Of a DNA stretch of 64,000 nt, positions 58,601 to 64,000 are shown one piece after another; the stretch's first letter is position 1, and each line of letters opens with the position of its first letter. The stretch lies in NCBI GenBank assembly GCA_010909725.1, contig JAACMV010000021.1, positions 599,497 to 663,496 of the forward strand, written 5' to 3'. The notes beneath the pieces are model-generated. The model was not told where the DNA came from. It did no database searches and saw nothing but the letters and a program-made list of their open reading frames with translations. The stretch comes from Picochlorum sp. 'celeri' (taxonomy: Eukaryota; Chlorophyta; Trebouxiophyceae). The position numbers and the translations under genes were made by a program.

Positions 58601-61108
58601 ATGAAGAGTTGGTTGAAAAAGACGGTTTCCCTTGGGAGGAAGAAGAAGGAGGGCAGTGAGTTGGTCGCCCCGACGCCAGAACGGGGGTTACTGGGGGAGA
58701 ACAATGATCTATCGTCTGCTATATCTCCAGTGCGCTTGGACTTGGATAAGGCTGATGCGAGCAAATTGTCAAAGGAGAAGAGTGATGGGAGACAGGAGGT
58801 GGTGAAGAAGCCTGATGGGGCCAACAGGTCTCGCCAGGCTTCAAAGAATGCCAAGCAGAGGCCCGAGTCTTCATCTCATCGGCGTCAACGCCATCAAACT
58901 TCATCTTCTTCTGGGGCACAGCGGCAGTCGAAAGGGGCTCAGCAATCCTCGTATCATAAGGCCTCGTCACATGATATTAATATGGCTGCATCAGCATTAC
59001 AGGGTCAGAAATTTCATGTCAGTGATACCAGCCAAAAAGGTGCAGAGAGTAGCGTCGGAAAACAGATATCGAACACTGCTGGGCAGCGATCAGCTTTATC
59101 GTCATCCCAAAATGCCCCATCATATCTGACATCATCTCTGCAGTCGACGTCAAATTCAGTTGTTCAGTTTGAAAGCGATGCTGAGCTTGCACGGCGTGTT
59201 GCAGAGGAAGAGAGGGCATACTATTCATCTATTCAAACAAGCGTAGCTACTTTGGGGCAGCATGGGCTCAATTCGTCTCAGCTACCAGATATACATTTGG
59301 CTCGAGCATTGGCTGACTCGCAGTATGCAGCTCGACAGGCTGATGCATTGTCCAAGACACGGGAATCTGTCTATGAAGCAGCTGTGAGTAAAGCTATGGA
59401 GGAATCGATTGCTACAGTAGATTATGATAATTTGCTTCGAGATATAAAGATGTGGACTATTGATTTGTCAGCTGCATCTGATGATGTTGTGAGCGCCCTG
59501 TCCATGGTATCCAAGAGAAGAAAGGAACTTGGATCTAAACTAGACAAGGCATTAGAAAAAGGTGACACCCATCGCGTGGCTAAAATGTTATGGGAGGAAG
59601 AAAAGTTACCAGAAATACAAGATCGAATTGAAAATCTCCAGGAGAATATGGTTCCAATCGCCATTGCTGTATCCGACTTGGAATCACTTCGCGAGAAGGT
59701 CATGTCAGCCAAACCTCCCATTGGTGAGAGCCAAAAAGAGCGTGATGAGATTATAGAAAACTTGTTCAGGAGCTTGAGGAATATGAAGTTGGATTGGTCA
59801 AATCCCAGAGCTACTGAAGAATATGATATTCAGACGTCGGAAGACTGCAAGGACTCTTCAGATTTGAGGGAACTGATTGCGTCCCTTGTCGATGATGCAC
59901 GAAGGATTCCTAGAATTCCAGATAAAGTCTTGGGAGAAGCCGAGGCGATGGTTCGTGATACATTTGCCGAATACGAAGCATCTGTTGATCTGGACGAGTC
60001 TGTTGAGAAATCAGATAGCCAGAATAGGGTGTGCAGTGTAGATGAGGAGGCACACGGTGCTCCGAGTGAATGCAAAACAGAAATCAGCTCAACACCTACA
60101 GAAATGCAGCAACTCGTGAAAAGAAATATAAGCAGCTCTGCAGAAGTATCAGAAGCCCCGTTACGGAATTCAAGCAACAGAAACGAGTTGGAGAAGATGA
60201 AGAACACAAATGCCTCTGTTGCAAAGGTGAAACCTCGCGCAGCAACAGTGCCTCAACCTTTCAATTTGTCAAAATCTAGGGAGAAAAGGAACAATGCTAA
60301 GGCAGTATCGAAAACAGAATGGCCAATTCGACGAGTGCCTGCATTTTTCACCCTTCATCACGAGATTTTGACAGATAGAGGCATTGTCAACCAGACGGTG
60401 GACTGGGAAAGCAGGGAATATGTTGTGGAATCGGCTTCGAGTCAGTATCACACAATTCCAGCTCCAGTAAATGTTGATGAGTTTTATAGTGAGGATACGT
60501 ACGAACTAGTGGATTACGTGAAAAAACATGCAAGATCATTTGGGGATCAACCTCTGGCTGCCAATATTCCCAGCAGCTCCAAGCATGAAGAGAAATGGTA
60601 TGCCATGTGCGAAGTTGCAGGCGCGATTGAAACCCTGGAGTCAGCTTCAGAGCAATTTTTGACGTGGAGTGTCGACAGTTCTGAAAATATAACAGAATCA
60701 TGCCATGCATTGAAAGCCTTAGTAACTCAGACTCTGTCAATCATTGCAGACACAGCGTACGCACACGATACGCTCCGGCTCACAATGAAAAAGCACAAAC
60801 TTCCATGGAATGAAAAGTTGATTTCACAAGTCCGATGGGATGCACAGCACGCAGCATTTGTGATAATGAGGGCAGCATTGGACTGTGCTGATCAAGCTGA
60901 AAGAAAACGAGGAGCATTCAAGCGACAAAAGAACGTGTTAAAACCTCTTGGGCAAGCAGTTATTGCTACATTTTCTGTACACCAGTTATCAGGTGGCTTT
61001 GGAGGTGAGGCTGCTCAAATTTGTGACGAACTTGTGGATTTAACTGTGCATTATGCTCGGCTATTGGATCCAAAATGGTTTAGAGGGACGAAAGTCGTCC
61101 GCTCATAG
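58601..61108 (+). CDS. CHUP1/IPGA1-family C-terminal domain protein
   Basis: 835 aa in one exon from the ATG at 58601 (MKSWLKKTVSLGRKKKEGS). Residues ~20-190 are disordered, Ser/Gln/Arg-rich. Residues 205-270 have charged helices (FESDAELARRVAEEERAYYS). A coiled-coil section follows to ~430. The C-terminal ~270 residues (WPIRRVPAFF onward) end in WDAQHAAFVIMRAALDCADQ and ATFSVHQLSGGFGGEAAQIC. This closely resembles the CHUP1 C-terminal domain (FRVHQFAGGFDAESMKAFEEL). CHUP1 anchors chloroplasts and promotes short actin filaments in plants. The typical N-terminal outer-envelope anchor and proline-rich region are absent. Confidence 0.75.
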   Translation: MKSWLKKTVSLGRKKKEGSELVAPTPERGLLGENNDLSSAISPVRLDLDKADASKLSKEKSDGRQEVVKKPDGANRSRQASKNAKQRPESSSHRRQRHQTSSSSGAQRQSKGAQQSSYHKASSHDINMAASALQGQKFHVSDTSQKGAESSVGKQISNTAGQRSALSSSQNAPSYLTSSLQSTSNSVVQFESDAELARRVAEEERAYYSSIQTSVATLGQHGLNSSQLPDIHLARALADSQYAARQADALSKTRESVYEAAVSKAMEESIATVDYDNLLRDIKMWTIDLSAASDDVVSALSMVSKRRKELGSKLDKALEKGDTHRVAKMLWEEEKLPEIQDRIENLQENMVPIAIAVSDLESLREKVMSAKPPIGESQKERDEIIENLFRSLRNMKLDWSNPRATEEYDIQTSEDCKDSSDLRELIASLVDDARRIPRIPDKVLGEAEAMVRDTFAEYEASVDLDESVEKSDSQNRVCSVDEEAHGAPSECKTEISSTPTEMQQLVKRNISSSAEVSEAPLRNSSNRNELEKMKNTNASVAKVKPRAATVPQPFNLSKSREKRNNAKAVSKTEWPIRRVPAFFTLHHEILTDRGIVNQTVDWESREYVVESASSQYHTIPAPVNVDEFYSEDTYELVDYVKKHARSFGDQPLAANIPSSSKHEEKWYAMCEVAGAIETLESASEQFLTWSVDSSENITESCHALKALVTQTLSIIADTAYAHDTLRLTMKKHKLPWNEKLISQVRWDAQHAAFVIMRAALDCADQAERKRGAFKRQKNVLKPLGQAVIATFSVHQLSGGFGGEAAQICDELVDLTVHYARLLDPKWFRGTKVVRS

Positions 61109-61110
61109 CA

Positions 61111-61121
61111 TGTAAATTACA
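61111..61121. terminator. Facing TGTAA poly(A) signals of convergent genes
   Basis: tgtaa at 61111-61115 serves the CHUP1-like gene, and ttaca at 61117-61121 serves EMG1. The two stops are only 15 bp apart, so each transcript must run into the other gene (inference from position). Confidence 0.6.
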
Positions 61122-61123
61122 CA

Positions 61124-61816
61124 TTAAACAATATTCCATCGCTGCTCGAGTGCATTTGTAATCCTGCTGAGAGCATAAGCTGCACTTAGAGGATATTCTG
61201 AGATACTAATGTATTCATCCACGAGTCCTTCATCAATCTTGCCGTGTGAGAATGCTCCTACGATGAACACCAACGGCTCAGTCTTTTCTATTGCTGGGTG
61301 TACATGCATCGGTATCACTTTATTTGCCGACCTCGAGAACCCAATGCGATGAGCACCAGATGGAAGATGGCGCCCAACAGGTCCCTTGATCACTTTCAAC
61401 AGCTTGTCTGGACCATTCGTTGCCCTGATGCTCAATTTTTGCAACAATTGCGTCATTAATCCAGCAAATCTTTTGTATGTCCTTGGCAAACGCACCTGCG
61501 TATTCACCTGGATCAACACATTCTTAAAAGTATGCACAAATATACCCTTCACTTTCCCAGCCTTGTTGGCCGGGCTATCTAATATTGTCAACAATGCCTG
61601 GTGGGCGATATCGGGTCTATAATGTGCTGGATCCTTACCATGCTTCTTCAGAAAGCTATAGTGATCATCGCAATTTAGTAAATCGTATCCCTTGCCAACC
61701 TTGGCGACTTCAAGAGTGGCCTGCTCCAAAACAAAATAGACTCCTTGCTTCTCAGCTTCCTCCTGAGCTCTCTCATCCTCAATATCAGTAATTTCTATTC
61801 CACCTGTTGCAGGCAT
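61124..61816 (-). CDS. EMG1: Ribosome biogenesis methyltransferase EMG1/NEP1
   Basis: SPOUT methyltransferase that N1-methylates a pseudouridine of 18S rRNA and is needed for 40S assembly. 230 aa in one exon, with the usual length for eukaryotic Nep1. Marks: GVYFVLEQATLEVAKVGKGY, YRPDIAHQALLTILDSP and VKGIFVHTFKNVLIQVNTQ. RLPRTYKRFAGLMTQLLQKL and PSGAHRIGFSRSANKV precede the SAM-knot region VFIVGAFSHGKIDEGLVDEY. The acidic N-terminal extension (~20 residues) is typical of eukaryotes. Confidence 0.94.
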   Translation of the reverse strand: MPATGGIEITDIEDERAQEEAEKQGVYFVLEQATLEVAKVGKGYDLLNCDDHYSFLKKHGKDPAHYRPDIAHQALLTILDSPANKAGKVKGIFVHTFKNVLIQVNTQVRLPRTYKRFAGLMTQLLQKLSIRATNGPDKLLKVIKGPVGRHLPSGAHRIGFSRSANKVIPMHVHPAIEKTEPLVFIVGAFSHGKIDEGLVDEYISISEYPLSAAYALSRITNALEQRWNIV

Positions 61817-62181
61817 TTTCTCTTCTACTTCCCTTGTGGTTTACCGTGGCAGATGGCTCTCCAACATGCATGGAGTTGTGAAACTAAACCTTTCGAGCAC
61901 AGATGGAAGCTCGCAAATACGATTCCCACGTATCAGTGTGAATTTAGCAATTATAAAACTTTAAAATTTGGGTCATCTGGGGAATGCATCATTGTGAACA
62001 ATCAAATTTTGCAAATGTACACTTGAATGCTTATATTCTCAAATACGGACTTCTAGTGTCGAGATAATGCCACCGTGCAACTACTCTGTGAGGCATTAAA
62101 TCATTTCTATATTGCTTGTTTATGCAATAGAAATGTCGAAGTAAACACTCACCCTCTATTGTGGGAAGAATAGAAGCTTAC
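61817..62181. other. Divergent intergenic region (EMG1 / small membrane protein)
   Basis: 365 bp, AT-rich near the downstream ATG (62090-62150). No gene or RNA recognised. Confidence 0.5.
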
Positions 62182-62473
62182 ATGTGGCAGGCAGTGGCTG
62201 GAATTTTGGCAGCCTCAGTCAGTCTTGCGGCGTTTCAGATGGTATATGAGAATTATTCGAAATCTCTAAGGGATTCTAAAACATCGGATAAGGTGGCTCA
62301 GATTGGAGCCGGACTAGAGAAGGACAAGAGTGGTGAGTTTTGTGTTGTATAGTCTTGCTGTATTTTCTGATTCATGAGTACTGTGGTTGATGTGAGCGAT
62401 GTATGGCACAGGAACTCACACAAAGAAGTGGAAGGCACCGCTGTGGAAACTTGGTAGTAAGTTGAGGAAATAA
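62182..62473 (+). CDS. Small single-pass membrane protein, 70 aa, unknown
   Basis: Exons 62182-62332 and 62412-62473 (79-nt intron, GTGAGT donor, CACAG acceptor) give 70 aa. One hydrophobic segment (VAGILAASVSLAAFQMVY) is followed by a charged linker and a Lys/Trp-rich tail (TKKWKAPLWKLGSKLRK). This resembles small organelle-membrane subunits in size and layout, but no family was recognised. The LRR-hydrolase ATG follows 13 bp after this stop on the same strand, which may point to a shared transcript. Confidence 0.6.
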
Positions 62474-62486
62474 GAAGAAAAAGAGA

Positions 62487-64000
62487 ATGGCTCTGGCATT
62501 GTCTACTGGTCTGCATCATTGCAGAGTCCGCAAGGGTGTGTGGCGACAAACGCCCAGAAGTCGTTATATTTGCGCTCAATCTAGTCTTCGCGCGGATATC
62601 AGAGTAAAACTTAATCTTGCTCAAGATAATGGGAAATTAGACTTGTCAGAGTGTGAGTTGGAGTCGATCCCAGAAGAGGTCTTTGATATAGAATGTCTCA
62701 CTGAATTGTCATTGGCAGGAAACAATCTATCATCTATTCCACGTGGGATTGGGAGACTGAGGAATTTAGAAAAATTACAATTGTCTGGAAATCGACTTCG
62801 GGAGGTTCCTGATGAATTATGTTTGCTGGACAATTTAGAAGGGCTTTGGTTGCATGGCAATCTGCTGGAGCAGCTTCCGTCAGATATAGGAGCATTGCCT
62901 CATTTGAAGCAGCTCGCAATCGCTGGAAATAGGCTCACGAGTCTTCCGGAATCTATCGGTCTTCTGAACGCACTTTCTGAATTGGTCGTTGCTGGGAATA
63001 GACTAGAAGAACTGCCAAAGTCAATAGGCACTCTTTCATCTCTTCGGAATTTGGACTTGCATGGCAATCAACTTCGGAGTGTTTGTGACACAATTGGAAT
63101 GTTAAGTTCCTTGGAGGAGTTGTGGCTACAAGGAAATAAAAATTTGGAGGGATTACCTCCGACTTTGAGGGGCTTGCATCAACTCAAGAAGATGTCTGCA
63201 GCAGACTGTTCGCTAACACAGATCCCCTCAGAGTTGGGAGAGATGCAAGAACTACAGGATTTGTCACTGTACGGAAATAAACTCGAACGAGTTCCGGTTG
63301 ATATACTGCAAGCTCCAAGGTTACGAAAAGTGTGGTTAGAAGGAAATCCTCTCCATTCTGAGAACGTGAGGGATCTTGTGCATGCTGCCAATAGGAAGAT
63401 TTGCTTCCACATTGGCCTGGATGATGTACAGGTAGCAATAGAAGATGACAGGGTCGCGAACAACGACATGAAGAATGTATTGTCAAGCCGAATCTTTGCT
63501 AATTGCGTATCAGAAAGTATGGACGGCTACTGGAAGCTGGATCGACATGTAGGAGCGCACAGCTCTGTGGCAAATGCTTCACCTGTGTTGGTTGTGGCCT
63601 TTGGAAGTGCTCCAGGAGTTCCCAATTGGGGAGGCGCGATTCGACGAGTCAGAGAGAATTTCGACAACGATTCACATGCGGAAATCAATTTTGATGTATT
63701 GTACGTTGTTGACCCTCATAGAAGTTGGTATGGTGGGGGCGACGAGAGGTACTCTCAGTACGACAATGCCATTGAAAAGATTGCATCACAGTATCCCAAA
63801 GTGATTTTCATCGGCGATAGCATGGGAGCAACAGCAGCATTGATGTTTGCTAAGCATGCTACTATGGTCCACTCGTTCTGTCCCCAAATCGATTTAAGCA
63901 AGTCTTCGATTAGACCAGGTGAAGAGGAAGCATGGGAAGGGATTCTGAAAGAAAGAGTATTAGCTGGGATAGAGGCATGTTCTGGCGATATTCAAGTCCA
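62487..64000 (+). CDS. LRR protein fused to an alpha/beta-hydrolase-like domain, plastid; 3' end cut
   Basis: At least 504 codons from the ATG at 62487, open to the window end. The first ~40 residues (MALALSTGLHHCRVRKGVWR) look like a transit peptide. About nine plant-intracellular-type leucine-rich repeats run to ~residue 300 (pattern LxxLxLxxNxLxxLPxxIG). A second domain begins VLVVAFGSAPGVPNWGGAIR and has DFDVLYVVDPHRSWYGGGDE and a GxSxG-like elbow GDSMGATAALMFAKHATMVH (Ser as nucleophile). This suggests a serine hydrolase. The rest of the triad lies off the window. Confidence 0.8.
   Translation, partial: MALALSTGLHHCRVRKGVWRQTPRSRYICAQSSLRADIRVKLNLAQDNGKLDLSECELESIPEEVFDIECLTELSLAGNNLSSIPRGIGRLRNLEKLQLSGNRLREVPDELCLLDNLEGLWLHGNLLEQLPSDIGALPHLKQLAIAGNRLTSLPESIGLLNALSELVVAGNRLEELPKSIGTLSSLRNLDLHGNQLRSVCDTIGMLSSLEELWLQGNKNLEGLPPTLRGLHQLKKMSAADCSLTQIPSELGEMQELQDLSLYGNKLERVPVDILQAPRLRKVWLEGNPLHSENVRDLVHAANRKICFHIGLDDVQVAIEDDRVANNDMKNVLSSRIFANCVSESMDGYWKLDRHVGAHSSVANASPVLVVAFGSAPGVPNWGGAIRRVRENFDNDSHAEINFDVLYVVDPHRSWYGGGDERYSQYDNAIEKIASQYPKVIFIGDSMGATAALMFAKHATMVHSFCPQIDLSKSSIRPGEEEAWEGILKERVLAGIEACSGDIQV

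Noticed and set aside
1..64000. CRISPR arrays, insertion sequences, transposons, bacterial operons
   Set aside because: No direct-repeat arrays, transposase or reverse-transcriptase motifs, or terminal inverted repeats were seen, and the genes are intron-bearing eukaryotic ones.

Overview
This window is nuclear DNA of a photosynthetic eukaryote, most likely a green alga (Chlorophyta) with a very compact genome. The evidence is short GT-AG introns (mostly 57-90 nt), about 43 protein genes in 64 kb (one per ~1.5 kb), many products with plastid transit peptides (Cpn60-alpha, Ycf54, CCB, PsbP-like, ABC1K, beta-amylase), and repeated TGTAA just past stop codons, the poly(A) signal known from chlorophytes. 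Gene density and moderate GC would suit a picoplanktonic trebouxiophyte such as Picochlorum, but that is inference. No bacterial operons, CRISPR arrays, insertion sequences or viral genes were seen.

Layout. 1-9.4 kb: 3'-truncated plastid glutamyl endopeptidase, condensin SMC2, and a Vps54-like tethering subunit. 9.7-19.3 kb: plastid ABC1 kinase, dUTPase, cohesin acetyltransferase ECO1, an unusual membrane-anchored J protein, a Ulp1 SUMO protease in six exons, and RPB11. 19.3-25.5 kb: a coiled-coil unknown, YCF54 (chlorophyll synthesis) converging on a CCB2/CCB4 cytochrome b6f assembly factor, a TPR protein, a Golgi-type sulfotransferase and a plastid GNAT. 25.5-33.4 kb: METTL18-like protein-histidine methyltransferase, RAD9, an NTF2-like protein, a UBE2C-like E2, a MeaB/MMAA GTPase and Cpn60-alpha. 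33.4-39.7 kb is a run of four minus-strand genes (DSN1-like, histidinol-phosphate aminotransferase, cohesin loader MAU2/SCC4, arginine deiminase) followed by an intron-containing tRNA-Pro(UGG). 40-51 kb: an XPA_C-like protein, PsbP-domain protein, EndoG nuclease, cyclin H, an SDR-MDR fusion ending in a peroxisomal SKL signal, a possible LIN37, a phosphoglycerate-mutase-like enzyme, HSP110 and mitochondrial bS21. 51.8-64 kb: beta-amylase, a CS-domain protein, a TCAIM homologue, ribose-phosphate pyrophosphokinase, a CHUP1-like protein, EMG1, a 70-residue membrane protein and an LRR-hydrolase fusion cut by the window edge.

Functional themes. Several genes serve chromosome segregation and the cell cycle (SMC2, ECO1, MAU2, DSN1-like, RAD9, UBE2C, cyclin H, possibly LIN37), and others serve plastid biogenesis and metabolism. 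Genes mostly alternate in strand. Convergent neighbours are separated by only 10-130 bp. Three same-strand pairs are 11-26 bp apart and are candidates for shared (dicistronic) transcripts. The most unusual items are the fused enzymes, perfect 22-bp palindromes in divergent promoter regions, and the possibly polycistronic pairs. Introns were placed by reading frame, GT-AG ends and family similarity by eye; no search or alignment was run.
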